A stretch of 64,000 nt of DNA from an uncultured Maribacter sp. (GTDB lineage: Bacteria > Bacteroidota > Bacteroidia > Flavobacteriales > Flavobacteriaceae), in assembly GCF_947500985.1 (NCBI RefSeq), contig NZ_CANMTX010000004.1, positions 310,001-374,000 on the forward strand. Reading direction: 5' to 3'. The notes beneath the pieces were generated by a model that saw only the letters and a program-made list of their open reading frames with translations, searched no databases and had not been told where the DNA came from. Both the position numbers and the translations under genes were made by a program. Below, piece after piece: positions 34,494 through 44,429 of the stretch (the first letter of the stretch is position 1; each line of letters opens with the position of its first letter).

Positions 34494-34692
34494 TATATTA
34501 AGGTATACAGAGTACTTATATGTAATAGTGGCAGGTTTTTCAATTTTTAGAATTTTTACAGATTGGAATACGGATAGAAGTATGGCTTATTTTTTCATAT
34601 TTTTTGCCATAGTATCTATAGGTATGTTCTTGTTTAGAAGAAACTACAGAAAAAAATTCGAACAACGTAAACGGGATAATCAAAATAAATAG
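34486..34692 (+). CDS. Small two-helix membrane protein
   Basis: 68 residues with two hydrophobic helices (about residues 9-22 and 30-45) and a basic C-terminus (RRNYRKKFEQRKRDNQNK). It overlaps lptC by 8 nt, and its TAG overlaps the GTG start of the next gene by one base, so it is fully embedded in the operon. The family is not recognised. Its position makes an accessory role in envelope assembly likely. Confidence 0.65.
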   Translation: MINILRYTEYLYVIVAGFSIFRIFTDWNTDRSMAYFFIFFAIVSIGMFLFRRNYRKKFEQRKRDNQNK

Positions 34693-35978
34693 TGGGTACA
34701 GCCGGTATTATCATTATACTTTCCTTGATTTTTTCAGCATTTTTCTCAGGAATGGAAATTGCCTTTATTTCTGCGAACAAAATTCATATTGAAATAGAGA
34801 AAAAACAAGATGGTTTTTTGGCTAGAGTACTAACTAGATTAACCAAAAAACCATCTAAGTTTATTGCGACCATGCTAATTGGTAACAATATAGCCCTGGT
34901 TATTTATGGTCTTTTCATGGGTGATGTACTTATGAATTGGTTTACGGGTATTGTGCCAGATAATGCTTTTTTAAAGTTATTGATAACAGATTTTAGTCTG
35001 TTGACCCAAACGTTGATTTCTACCTTTATTATTTTAATAACAGCGGAGTTTTTGCCAAAGGTACTTTTTCAGATTTATGCAAATAACCTGTTGAAGTTAT
35101 TGGCAATCCCTGCATTTTTATTTTACATATTATTCTCTTTTATTTCAGATTTTATTATTTGGATTTCTGATTTGATATTGAAATATGTTTTTGGAACATC
35201 GGGTGATGAAGTACAACTCGCCTTTAGTAAGCTAGAGTTAGGTGATTACATTACCGAACAGATGGAAACTATAGAGGAAGAAGATGAGGTAGATACCGAA
35301 ATACAAATATTTCAGAATGCATTAGAATTTGCGGCTGTAAAAGCGCGTGAGGTTATGGTTCCAAGAACAGAAATTGTAGCTGTAGAAATGTATGAGAGTC
35401 CTAAAAACTTGGCAAAGATATTTACAGAAACAGGCTACTCCAAAATATTAGTTTATAACGATACGGTAGACAATGTAATTGGTTATGTGCATTCTTATGA
35501 GTTATTCAAAAAGCCAAAGACCATAAAGAGCATTTTATTACCTGTAGAGTTTGTGCCAGAAACGATGCTAATTCAAGATATACTAAACGTGTTGATAAAG
35601 AAACGTAAAAGTATTGCGGTAGTATTAGATGAATATGGTGGTACATCAGGTCTTGTAACGGTAGAAGATATTGTAGAAGAACTATTTGGAGAGATAGAAG
35701 ATGAACATGATACTACAGATTTAAGAGAAGAAGTAGTTGATGAACGTCACTTTCTTTTCTCTGCAAGGTTAGAAGTTGATGATATCAATGAAAACCATAA
35801 ATTAAATCTGCCAGTATCAGATGAATATGAGACCTTAGGTGGTCTTTTAGTACATACACTAGGGGAAATTCCAGATAAAGAAGTAGAGCTTACCATAGCG
35901 TCTTATAAGTTTACTGTGCTAGAAGTTTCTAACACCAAAATCGATTTGATTTCCATAGAAGTTTTAGAAGAGGAATAA
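34692..35978 (+). CDS. CNNM/CorC-HlyC family membrane protein
   Basis: 428 residues. The DUF21 membrane domain (four helices, about residues 1-165) includes FFSGMEIAFISANK and TLISTFIILITAEFLPK. Two CBS domains (about residues 205-325, with VMVPRTEIVAVE and IAVVLDEYGGTSGLVTVEDIVEELFG) and a C-terminal CorC/HlyC domain follow. Members are linked to magnesium or cobalt efflux. The GTG at 34692 is the start, overlapping the previous stop. The old name 'hemolysin' should not be read as a toxin. Confidence 0.85.
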   Translation: MGTAGIIIILSLIFSAFFSGMEIAFISANKIHIEIEKKQDGFLARVLTRLTKKPSKFIATMLIGNNIALVIYGLFMGDVLMNWFTGIVPDNAFLKLLITDFSLLTQTLISTFIILITAEFLPKVLFQIYANNLLKLLAIPAFLFYILFSFISDFIIWISDLILKYVFGTSGDEVQLAFSKLELGDYITEQMETIEEEDEVDTEIQIFQNALEFAAVKAREVMVPRTEIVAVEMYESPKNLAKIFTETGYSKILVYNDTVDNVIGYVHSYELFKKPKTIKSILLPVEFVPETMLIQDILNVLIKKRKSIAVVLDEYGGTSGLVTVEDIVEELFGEIEDEHDTTDLREEVVDERHFLFSARLEVDDINENHKLNLPVSDEYETLGGLLVHTLGEIPDKEVELTIASYKFTVLEVSNTKIDLISIEVLEEE

Positions 35979-36038
35979 CAGTGCATCAATCAATAAATTA
36001 GGAGGCTTTTTAGTTTTTATTATTTCAATTAAAAATGG

Positions 36039-36046
36039 TAGTTTTG
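36039..36046 (+). promoter_or_regulatory. -7 box (TAGTTTTG) for the PpiD-like gene
   Basis: An exact TAnnTTTG match 42 nt before the ATG at 36089. GGAGGC (36001-36006) and GCCTCC (36046-36051) flank it as an inverted repeat. No -33 TTTG is found at the standard distance. Confidence 0.5.
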
Positions 36047-36088
36047 CCTCCCAATAACCACAAACGATTATTTTAAACGTTAATTAGA

Positions 36089-38206
36089 ATGGCAGTATTA
36101 GAAAATATTAGGAAACGTACAACCGTGTTGATCTTGATAATAGGTTTAGCACTTTTTGCATTTGTTATTTCTGGGGTTTTTACCAGTAGCAATTTTGGAG
36201 GAGAAAAAGTAGGCTCATCAGTAGCTGAAATTAATGGAGAAGATATTTCTATTGATGAATTCAGAAGAGAAGTTGAAGTTGCTTCAAATAGAGTTGGTCC
36301 AACAGCATCATCTATGCAGGTTGTAAACCAGGTTTGGGAGAACAAAGTAAGAAAGACAATCTTAGGTGAGCAATTTGAAGATTTAGGTATTGGTATAGAG
36401 CAAGATCAAATTGTTGATTTTCTTAGAACTACCGGTTATGCACAAAATCCTCAGTTTCAAGATCAGAACGGTCAGTTCGATGCTAACATGTTCAGACAAA
36501 CTGTAGCAGATTGGAAAGTTAACAACCCTGCACAATACGAAGCTTGGTTGCAAACAGAAGATGAAATTATTGAATTGGCAAAAGAGCAGACTTACTTTAA
36601 TATGGTAAGAGCTGGTGTAGGTGCTACTTTGAAAGAAGGTGAGTTAGATTATAAGTTGGCTAACGAAAAAATGGACATTAAGTACGTAAGAGTACCTTAC
36701 ACTTCAATTGCAGATAGTACTATTTCTGTTACTAAAAGTGAAATTGCTGATTACGTTAGTAAGCATAAAGATGAGTATAAGCAAGATCCTGCTAGAGATT
36801 TGCAATATGTATATTTTCAAGAAAAACCATCTGAAGCTGATCAAACTGCTATTAAAGATGAGATTACTAAACTTTTAGATGATACAGTTGAGTATAATTC
36901 TCAAACAGATCGTAACGATACTATTAAAGGTTTTAGAAATACAAAAGATGTTACTGCATTTTTAGATAGATATTCAGACACTAAGTTTGATACTATCTAT
37001 AAAGCTAAGAAGAATTTACCTTCTAGTGTTGCTGATACATTGATGAGCTTAAATGTTGGTCAAATCTACGGTCCTTATAAAGATGGAGATTCGTACAAGA
37101 TTTCAAAAATGATTGCTAGAAAGCCAAATGGTTCTGTAAAAGCTAGTCATATTTTATTGGCTTACACAGGTGCAACGAGAGCTAATCCTGCTGTAACTAG
37201 AACAAAAGAAGAAGCGGAAGCTAAAGCAAAAGAATTATTAAGAGAGGCTAAGAAATCTGGAGTAGTATTTTCAGAATTGGCAAGAGATAACTCTGACGGA
37301 CCTTCTGCACCAAACGGTGGAGATTTAGGATATTTCCAAAAAGGAGTTATGGTTCCTAAATTCAATGACTTTGCATTTAATAATAATGAAGGTTCAATTG
37401 GTTTGGTTGAAACTGATTTCGGTTTTCACGTTATCAAAATAGATGATAAAGAAGATGTAGTTCAAGTTGCTACCATCTCAAGAGAAATTGTTGCATCAGA
37501 AGAGACAATTAATACATTGTTTACAAGTGCTACCAAATTTGAAATGGAAACAACAGATGATGAAAGTGCATTTTCAACATTGGCTAAGAAAGATGAATAT
37601 GTAGTTCGTCCGGTAAATAAGATTAAGGCTTTAGATGAGAACCTTCCTGGCTTAACTAATCAAAGGAACATTGTTCAGTGGGCTTTTAATGGCGATACTA
37701 AAGTTGGCGATGTAAAGAGATTTAACATCAATAACGGTTATGCGGTTGTTCAGTTAACAGGTAGTTATGCTGAAGGTGTAATGAGTGCTGAAGATGCTTC
37801 TGTGCTTGTTTTGCCTATTATTAGAAAAGAACGTAAGGCAGCGAAAATTATCGCAGCTAACAAGGGGAAGGATATGAGTGCTATTGCATCTGTTAACGGT
37901 GTTAGTATTTCAAATGGTTCTGCTTTAACAGTAAAATCGCCAACAATACCTGGTGCAGGTAGTGAGCCAGTTGTGGTAGGTACTGCTTACGGAATGGCTG
38001 CTGGTGAAACTTCAGGTTTGATTCAAGGAAATACAGGAGTTTTCAAAATTGAAATCGTGAAGAAAACAGAAGCTCCTAAATTAGATAACTATAGTGTATA
38101 TGCTAATAATCTAAAATCAGGAGCAGCTAGCCGTGTAAACACTGCAGTATATAATGCGTTGAAAGACGGTTCTGAAATAGAAGATAAGAGAGCTACTTTC
38201 TACTAG
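36089..38206 (+). CDS. PpiD-like peptidyl-prolyl isomerase/chaperone
   Basis: 705 residues with an N-terminal transmembrane helix (about residues 13-32) and a SurA-type N-domain (AEINGEDISIDEFRREVE). A parvulin domain at about residues 350-455 (VKASHILLAY, ...FSELARDNSDGPSAPNGGDLGYF...GVMVPKFNDFAF...GLVETDFGFHVIKI) and a long C-terminal helical part follow. It resembles PpiD, an inner-membrane-anchored chaperone for proteins crossing the periplasm. A strong bidirectional terminator follows. It may be the last gene of the coaX-lptC run, but a -7 box of its own precedes it. Confidence 0.85.
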   Translation: MAVLENIRKRTTVLILIIGLALFAFVISGVFTSSNFGGEKVGSSVAEINGEDISIDEFRREVEVASNRVGPTASSMQVVNQVWENKVRKTILGEQFEDLGIGIEQDQIVDFLRTTGYAQNPQFQDQNGQFDANMFRQTVADWKVNNPAQYEAWLQTEDEIIELAKEQTYFNMVRAGVGATLKEGELDYKLANEKMDIKYVRVPYTSIADSTISVTKSEIADYVSKHKDEYKQDPARDLQYVYFQEKPSEADQTAIKDEITKLLDDTVEYNSQTDRNDTIKGFRNTKDVTAFLDRYSDTKFDTIYKAKKNLPSSVADTLMSLNVGQIYGPYKDGDSYKISKMIARKPNGSVKASHILLAYTGATRANPAVTRTKEEAEAKAKELLREAKKSGVVFSELARDNSDGPSAPNGGDLGYFQKGVMVPKFNDFAFNNNEGSIGLVETDFGFHVIKIDDKEDVVQVATISREIVASEETINTLFTSATKFEMETTDDESAFSTLAKKDEYVVRPVNKIKALDENLPGLTNQRNIVQWAFNGDTKVGDVKRFNINNGYAVVQLTGSYAEGVMSAEDASVLVLPIIRKERKAAKIIAANKGKDMSAIASVNGVSISNGSALTVKSPTIPGAGSEPVVVGTAYGMAAGETSGLIQGNTGVFKIEIVKKTEAPKLDNYSVYANNLKSGAASRVNTAVYNALKDGSEIEDKRATFY

Positions 38207-38227
38207 TAGCTACTTTAAGATTTATAT

Positions 38228-38262
38228 AAAAAAAGAGCATCCAAAATGGATGCTCTTTTTTT
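38228..38262. terminator. Bidirectional terminator between convergent genes
   Basis: AGAGCATCC / GGATGCTCT (38234-38242 / 38248-38256), flanked by an A-run and a T-run. It serves the PpiD-like gene on the plus strand and the GHMP kinase on the minus strand, overlapping the latter's stop. Confidence 0.85.
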
Positions 38263-39172
38263 ATATTATCATTTTTGAATAGGGGAGAATGGTATTGTAT
38301 CCTTTTTTCTTGAAGTATTGCATGTCATCTTCAGTGCCTGTTGCTAGCACAAAATCTCCACCCCAAGCTCCTAAGCTTTTAATAGTTCTAGAATAATCAG
38401 AAAATAGAGAGTCTTTAATAGTAGGTGTTTGAAGTGTTTCTGATAAAATAGCTTCGTGTCGGTTCAATAGGATTTCAAAATCCTTTAGATTAGAGCAAGA
38501 TAGGATCTGATCTGTAATACTGTCAATCTTGGTGATAAGAGCCTCTTTGTTAATGTCTAAACTACGGTAGCTATTAATGGCGTCTCTGCTATTCTTTTTT
38601 TGATTCAGGTAAACGAAAAACACCTCATCTTTAAAATCGGGATTAAAAATCACCTCGTTTACTTTTGGTTCTAAACCATTTCTTTGATAAGTAATTGCGG
38701 TATTATGTGTAGCACATGCAATATCATAACCGCTGCCGCCAAATGTAGTTTCTAATAATTGATACGGGTTAACGGATGCCCATGCTGCTATATTTGCAAT
38801 CAATGTAGAGGAAGTACCTAATCCCCAGTCTTTAGGGAAAGATATTTTAGCTTCAATAACACTATATGCTGAAATACTTGATAAGAAATCAGAATTCAGC
38901 TTTTGTGTTTCATTCAATATTTGTTGTAATCTATCAGAAACGGCTTCGTTAGTTGTATTAATAGTTTTAAAATCTGTCTTAGAAAATTCAGCATAAAACC
39001 AAGTATCGTCATTCTCGTCAACACTAAACCAGTGAATAGTTTCAGAGTTTTTATTTCTAAGTTTTAATGATTGTCCGAAAGATGTAGGTAAGGCTAAGCC
39101 TTTTGCACCATCAAGAATGGCGTATTCCCCGGTGAGCAATAATTTACCGTTACTATAAAATTCCTTGGTCAT
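38261..39172 (-). CDS. GHMP-family kinase (mevalonate pathway)
   Basis: 303 residues. An N-terminal GKLLLTGEYAILDG (family motif 1) precedes the ATP loop DWGLGTSSTLIANI, and GGSGYDIACA is reminiscent of mevalonate/phosphomevalonate kinases. It starts 7 bp after the HMG-CoA reductase gene, so the two probably form an operon of the mevalonate route to isoprenoids. Which step it catalyses (mevalonate or phosphomevalonate kinase) cannot be fixed from sequence. The C-terminus contains GAWGGDFVLATG, the usual GHMP C-terminal motif. Confidence 0.8.
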   Translation of the reverse strand: MTKEFYSNGKLLLTGEYAILDGAKGLALPTSFGQSLKLRNKNSETIHWFSVDENDDTWFYAEFSKTDFKTINTTNEAVSDRLQQILNETQKLNSDFLSSISAYSVIEAKISFPKDWGLGTSSTLIANIAAWASVNPYQLLETTFGGSGYDIACATHNTAITYQRNGLEPKVNEVIFNPDFKDEVFFVYLNQKKNSRDAINSYRSLDINKEALITKIDSITDQILSCSNLKDFEILLNRHEAILSETLQTPTIKDSLFSDYSRTIKSLGAWGGDFVLATGTEDDMQYFKKKGYNTILPYSKMII

Positions 39173-39179
39173 AGATACC

Positions 39180-40496
39180 TTACTTTCTTATGTTATTCAG
39201 TTGAACTTCTACACCGTGGTGAGTAACTGCATTGGTTTTAAAATACTCGACCAACGTAGTTTTTTCTTTTTCATTAGCGCCTAATTGGTTTAATATATTC
39301 AGTAGGTGCATTTTCATATGTCCTTTTTGAATTCCGGTGGTTACCAAAGAACTTACTGCAGCAAAGTTCTGCGCAAGTCCTGCAACAGCAACAATCTGCA
39401 TAAGTTCTTCTGCAGATGGTCGTTGAAGTATCTCCATATTCAGTTTCACTAGCGGATGTAAATTTGTGAGTCCGCCAACAGTACCTAAAGCTAAGGGTAA
39501 TTCAATCCAGAATTTAAAAATTCCGTTTTCAATTTCCGCATGGGTTAAGCTTCTATATTGTCCATCTTTACAAGCATATGCATGTACACCGGCTTCTATA
39601 GCTCTAAAGTCATTTCCCGTGGCTAAGACAACCGCGTCAATCCCGTTCATGATGCCTTTGTTGTGTGTAACTGCGCGATAAGGTTCGACTTGCGCAATTT
39701 TAATCGCTTGTATAATTTTTTCGGCTGTATGCTGTGGAGTTAATTCTGCCGTTAGTTTTAAATCTTCTACTGGGCAGCTAACTTCAGCACGTACAGTACA
39801 ATTGGGAACGTAGTTAGAAAGTATGCTCATTACTACTTCTACATCTTTCTCTATGGCTGAGAATTCATCATAATTTGCAGTTTCTTTTTTCAATGTAGCT
39901 GCAAATTGCTCTAAGCAGCTATTGATGAAATTAGCGCCCATAGCGTCTTTCGTTTGAAAAGTAGCATGTAGCTGAAAGTAATTTTCTAATTCGCTGGTTT
40001 TATCTCTTAGAACGATATCAGAAATACCACCACCTCTTTTTTCCATACTGGTTGTCAAAGAAGCACTTTCGGCAAGTAGAATAGGTTTTAGATAAGTGAA
40101 AAAGGAGTTTAGTTTTTTCACCGAACCTTTAAAAATAAAGTGTACCTGACCTACTTTCTCAGTACCTATGATTTCGGCTTTAAATCCGCCTTTGTTCAAC
40201 CAAAATTTTGCGGCCTTACTAGCGGCTGCAATAACAGAACTTTCTTCAATTGCCATAGGTATGGCATAAAGTGTCTCGTTGATTAAAAAATTAGGGGCAA
40301 TGCCTAATGGCATATAAAGATTGGTGAGTGTATTTTCAATAAACTCATCGTGTAGTTGCTGAATGCTAGAATTCTCATTCCAGTAGGTTTGCAATATTTT
40401 CTTTGATTGCGTTGCATTTTGGGTGTAATTTGTGGTGACCCAATCTATTTTTTCTTCTTTCGTAAGCTTGGAGAAACCGCTTATTGGCTTGGTCAT
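39180..40496 (-). CDS. Hydroxymethylglutaryl-CoA reductase, class II
   Basis: 438 residues of the class II (degradative-type) HMG-CoA reductase. EESSVIAAASKAAKFW carries the catalytic Glu, DAMGANFINSCLEQ is the conserved DxMGxN block, and a Lys-containing HNKGIMNGIDAVVLATGND segment and GTVGGLTNLHPLVK follow. The catalytic His region near the C-terminus is NILNQLGANEKEK and after. In Flavobacteriia it is used in the biosynthetic direction to make mevalonate, despite the family name. It is followed directly by a GHMP kinase. Confidence 0.9.
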   Translation of the reverse strand: MTKPISGFSKLTKEEKIDWVTTNYTQNATQSKKILQTYWNENSSIQQLHDEFIENTLTNLYMPLGIAPNFLINETLYAIPMAIEESSVIAAASKAAKFWLNKGGFKAEIIGTEKVGQVHFIFKGSVKKLNSFFTYLKPILLAESASLTTSMEKRGGGISDIVLRDKTSELENYFQLHATFQTKDAMGANFINSCLEQFAATLKKETANYDEFSAIEKDVEVVMSILSNYVPNCTVRAEVSCPVEDLKLTAELTPQHTAEKIIQAIKIAQVEPYRAVTHNKGIMNGIDAVVLATGNDFRAIEAGVHAYACKDGQYRSLTHAEIENGIFKFWIELPLALGTVGGLTNLHPLVKLNMEILQRPSAEELMQIVAVAGLAQNFAAVSSLVTTGIQKGHMKMHLLNILNQLGANEKEKTTLVEYFKTNAVTHHGVEVQLNNIRK

Positions 40497-40707
40497 TTAG
40501 GTATAACTTTCTACTAATATTCGATGTTGTGTAAACGTCTAGATTTAGAAAAATACTACACATTTTTACGGTGGTAAAGATAAGCATATTGGCTAGAATC
40601 TATTTTCTAAGGACAAAGCGTTAAAACCGCTTTCTTTTTCACTGTAAAATGTGTTTTTTTGAGGAAATAGTGGTAAACTTGAGAGATTTAACAAAATTCA
40701 AATTTTT

Positions 40708-42873
40708 ATGCGAAAAACACACTTATTTGCGTTGATTATATTTTCGTTCACCGCAATTACTTGGGCACAGGAAAAACAAATACAAGTTTCTGATATTTAT
40801 CAAGGCGCTTTTAGAACAGAAGGGATGGATGCCCTTAGGTCCATGAACAATGGCACCCAGTATACGGTTCTTAATTCGAATAGGTTTAGCCAAGTTACAA
40901 CAGTTGATAAATACGATTACAAAACATTAGAAAAAGTAGGTACAGTAGTTTCTTCCGCAGATTTAGCAGAGATTCCTTCGTTTTCGTCTTATGACTTCAG
41001 TTCAGATGAAAAAAAGATTCTATTGTCAACAGAGGTAGAACCAATATTCAGAAGATCGAAACTTGGTATTTACTATGTGTATGATGTAGCTTCTAAACAA
41101 GTGGTTAAAATAAGTGCAGACAAAATACAAGAGCCATTATTATCTCCAGATGGTAGTCAAGTTGCATATGTAAAGAATAATAATATTTTCATTTTTAATA
41201 TAGTTTCGGGTGAAACCAAGCAGATTACTACAGACGGAGTAACCAATAAAATCATTAACGGGGTTACCGACTGGGTTTATGAAGAGGAGTTTGCTTTTGT
41301 TCGTGCTTTCGAATGGAATGCCGATGGATCTAAAATAGCTTTCTTACGTTTTGATGAAACCAATGTTCCAGAGTTTTCTATGGATGTTTATGGAACCGGG
41401 CTATACCAACAACCACATGTATTTAAATATCCAAAAGCTGGCGAGAATAATTCTATAGTGACGTTGCATCTTTTAGATGTTGCAAGTGGAGCGATTTCTG
41501 CAGTAAATACCAATAATGCATATTACATTCCGCGTATTAAATGGATGAACAATAAAAATATGTTGAGTGTCCAAACCTTGAACAGGCATCAAGATCATTT
41601 GACCATGTATGCGGTTAATGCAAAAAAAGGTGAAGTAGCTGTTCTATTAGAAGAGAAAGATGATGCGTATGTTGATATTACCGATAACCTAACATTTTTA
41701 GAAGATGATAGCTTTATCTGGACTAGCGAAAAAGATGGTTATAACCATATTTACCTTTATGGGGAAGATGGTAGTTTAATGAATCAGATTACAAAAGGCG
41801 ATTGGGAAGTAACCAAATACTACGGTTACGACCAAAACGAAGATAAAATTTACTATCAATCAACTGAAAATGGTTCTATAAACCGTGGGGTTTATAATAT
41901 TAGCAGCGGTGGTGATGATAAAAAAGGTTTAGCAGTAACTGAAGGAACGAACAACGCTTCTTTTAGTACTGATTTCACATATTTCATTAATACATTTTCT
42001 AGTGCAGAAATGCCTCAGGTATATACCTTGCATCAAGCCATTAATGGTAAGAAGGTTAAAGATATAAAAGACAATAGTCAATTATTGAAGAGATTAGAAG
42101 GGTACGCTGTTAGTCCTAAAGAGTTTTCTACAATTGCTATTAATGGCAACGATCTTAATATGTACATGATCAAGCCAAAAGATTTTGATCCTGCAAAAAA
42201 GTATCCTTTATTCATGTATCAGTATAGTGGTCCTGGATCGCAAAATGTTAGCAATAGTTGGATGGGCGCTAATGATTACTGGCACCAAATGCTAGTAGCA
42301 GAAGGGTATATTGTTGCTTGTGTAGATGGTCGTGGAACCGGATTCAAAGGAAGAGATTTCAAAAAAGTTACTCAAAAAGAATTAGGAAAATACGAGGTAG
42401 AAGATCAAATTGCTGCTGCTAAAAAATTAAGTGAGTTACCGTATATCGATGAAGAAAGAACTGGTATATGGGGTTGGAGCTATGGTGGCTTTATGTCAAC
42501 CAATTGCATTTTAAAAGGTAATGATACTTTTGAAATGGCAATTGCTGTTGCGCCTGTTACATCATGGGCTTTTTATGATACTATTTATACGGAGCGCTAC
42601 ATGCAAACTCCGCAAGAAAACCCAAGTGGTTATGATGACAACTCACCATTTAATTACCCGCAGTTATTGGAAGGTGATTATTTGTTGATACATGGTACTG
42701 GTGATGATAATGTACATGTACAGAATTCTATGCGTATGATAGAAGCTTTAATTCAGGCTGACAAGCAATTCGATTGGGGAATCTATCCAGATAAAAATCA
42801 TGGGATTTACGGTGGAAACACAAGAATTCACCTTTATAACAAAATGACCAATTTCATAAAAGAGAAATTATAA
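40708..42873 (+). CDS. S9 family dipeptidyl peptidase IV-like
   Basis: 721 residues with a signal peptide (cleaved after ITWA). An N-terminal eight-bladed propeller (DPPIV_N, with LLSPDGSQVAYVKNNNIF and the VYEEEFAF Glu pair that binds the peptide N-terminus) precedes an alpha/beta hydrolase domain. The catalytic triad is Ser in GWSYGGFMS, Asp in GTGDDNVH and His in DKNHGIYG. It removes X-Pro dipeptides in the periplasm or at the surface. It is followed after 16 bp by a peptide transporter, a logical pair for scavenging proline-containing peptides. Confidence 0.92.
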   Translation: MRKTHLFALIIFSFTAITWAQEKQIQVSDIYQGAFRTEGMDALRSMNNGTQYTVLNSNRFSQVTTVDKYDYKTLEKVGTVVSSADLAEIPSFSSYDFSSDEKKILLSTEVEPIFRRSKLGIYYVYDVASKQVVKISADKIQEPLLSPDGSQVAYVKNNNIFIFNIVSGETKQITTDGVTNKIINGVTDWVYEEEFAFVRAFEWNADGSKIAFLRFDETNVPEFSMDVYGTGLYQQPHVFKYPKAGENNSIVTLHLLDVASGAISAVNTNNAYYIPRIKWMNNKNMLSVQTLNRHQDHLTMYAVNAKKGEVAVLLEEKDDAYVDITDNLTFLEDDSFIWTSEKDGYNHIYLYGEDGSLMNQITKGDWEVTKYYGYDQNEDKIYYQSTENGSINRGVYNISSGGDDKKGLAVTEGTNNASFSTDFTYFINTFSSAEMPQVYTLHQAINGKKVKDIKDNSQLLKRLEGYAVSPKEFSTIAINGNDLNMYMIKPKDFDPAKKYPLFMYQYSGPGSQNVSNSWMGANDYWHQMLVAEGYIVACVDGRGTGFKGRDFKKVTQKELGKYEVEDQIAAAKKLSELPYIDEERTGIWGWSYGGFMSTNCILKGNDTFEMAIAVAPVTSWAFYDTIYTERYMQTPQENPSGYDDNSPFNYPQLLEGDYLLIHGTGDDNVHVQNSMRMIEALIQADKQFDWGIYPDKNHGIYGGNTRIHLYNKMTNFIKEKL

Positions 42874-42889
42874 ACTAACTAATTGAACT

Positions 42890-44422
42890 ATGACTGAAAG
42901 TACTGAAATTTCAGACCAAAAGCAGATTTTTGGACACCCGCAGGGTTTATTTTACTTATTCTTTGCAGAATTGTGGGAGCGTTTTAGCTTCTACGGTATG
43001 CGAGCGTTGCTGACGCTTTACATGATTGATGTAATCTTTAAAGCCTTGGCAGAAAGAGATTATGCGACAGCAGCTGTTTACTCCTCTTATGGTTCATTGG
43101 TTTATGCCTCGACGGTTATTGGGGGGAAATTATCGGATAAGATTTTAGGGATGCGAAATTCCATTTTCTTAGGGGGAATCTTAATGTCTATAGGTCACTT
43201 TGTTCTGGCTGTTGAAAATGATATTGCTTTTTTCTTGGCGCTATCATTGATCATTGTAGGTAACGGATTTTTTAAGCCAAATATTTCCACATTTGTTGGT
43301 ACGTTATATGAAAAAGGAGATCCCAAAAAAGATTCTGGTTTTACCATTTTCTACATGGGTATTAATATTGGTGGTTGGGTAGCTCCACTTTTATGTGGTT
43401 GGCTAGCGGCTACCTATGGTTGGCACTATGGTTTTGGTTTAGCAGGTATTGGTATGTTAACTGGTCTAATTGTTTTTTGGAGAGGTATACAAGCAAACGT
43501 TTTCGGAGATAGGGGCTTGCCACCTAATGAGCACGTATTAGAAAAAAAAGTACTTGGTGTAAAACAAGGTATTCTTGTGCCTGTACTTGCTGTATTGGCA
43601 GCGCCATTAATAGCACTGTTATTATCATCTTATAAAGCGATTGCTACAGATGGTATGTTCGCAGATCAGAATATTGTCAACGTAATCTTTACCGGTATTG
43701 GTATTGCAGTACTTGCATATTTGGCTTATGAAATGTATAAAGCGAACCTTAAGGAAAGAAAAGAGCTATTTGTAGCTGTTTTACTTACGTTTTTCATGAC
43801 AATATTCTGGGGTTTTCATGAATTGTCTGGTAGTGTTATTACCTTGTTTGCAGCTAGAAATATTGACCTTGATGGTATAATGTCTGCGGCACAAACTAAT
43901 TCATTAAACTCTATGTTCATTATTATCTTGGCTATTCCGATTTCCATGATGTGGACTTGGTTGAGCAAGAAAAATTGGAATCCTAGAACTCCTTATAAAT
44001 TCGGATTAGGATTACTTTTTGCCGGTATCAGTTTTTATGTTTTAGCATTAAGTGGTGGTAGCGCCAACGAAAGCGGATTTGTTCCGTTTACATATCTTTT
44101 GTTAATGTATTTCTTGTTGTCTGTTGGTGAGCTGTTTATGTCTCCTGTTGGCTTATCTAAAATGACAGATTTGGCACCTATGAGATTAATCGCCTTTATC
44201 ATGGGTGTTTGGTTTTTATCGTCTGCATTTGCATTTCAGATAGTTGGTTTTATAGGTAAGCAATTAGCGATTGAAAGTACAGATGGTGATGTAAGCGGAT
44301 TTGCAACTTTAACGGTGTATACAGATGGTTTTATGCTTATTGCAAAATATGCTTTAGGTGCAGGTGTTATTGTTCTTTTAGCATCACCACTAATTAAAAA
44401 GTTAATGGGTAAAGTGCATTAG
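42890..44422 (+). CDS. POT/PTR2 family proton-coupled peptide transporter
   Basis: 510 residues with about 14 transmembrane helices. The PTR2 signature FFAELWERFSFYGMRALL is near residue 25, followed by GGKLSDKILGMRNSI and GNGFFKPNISTFVG. The ExxERFxYY-type motif is present as E-L-W-E-R-F-S-F-Y. It imports di- and tripeptides across the inner membrane. It forms an operon with the upstream dipeptidyl peptidase. Its terminator lies inside the antisense 3' end of the converging comEC gene. Confidence 0.92.
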   Translation: MTESTEISDQKQIFGHPQGLFYLFFAELWERFSFYGMRALLTLYMIDVIFKALAERDYATAAVYSSYGSLVYASTVIGGKLSDKILGMRNSIFLGGILMSIGHFVLAVENDIAFFLALSLIIVGNGFFKPNISTFVGTLYEKGDPKKDSGFTIFYMGINIGGWVAPLLCGWLAATYGWHYGFGLAGIGMLTGLIVFWRGIQANVFGDRGLPPNEHVLEKKVLGVKQGILVPVLAVLAAPLIALLLSSYKAIATDGMFADQNIVNVIFTGIGIAVLAYLAYEMYKANLKERKELFVAVLLTFFMTIFWGFHELSGSVITLFAARNIDLDGIMSAAQTNSLNSMFIIILAIPISMMWTWLSKKNWNPRTPYKFGLGLLFAGISFYVLALSGGSANESGFVPFTYLLLMYFLLSVGELFMSPVGLSKMTDLAPMRLIAFIMGVWFLSSAFAFQIVGFIGKQLAIESTDGDVSGFATLTVYTDGFMLIAKYALGAGVIVLLASPLIKKLMGKVH

Positions 44423-44429
44423 TCTCTAA

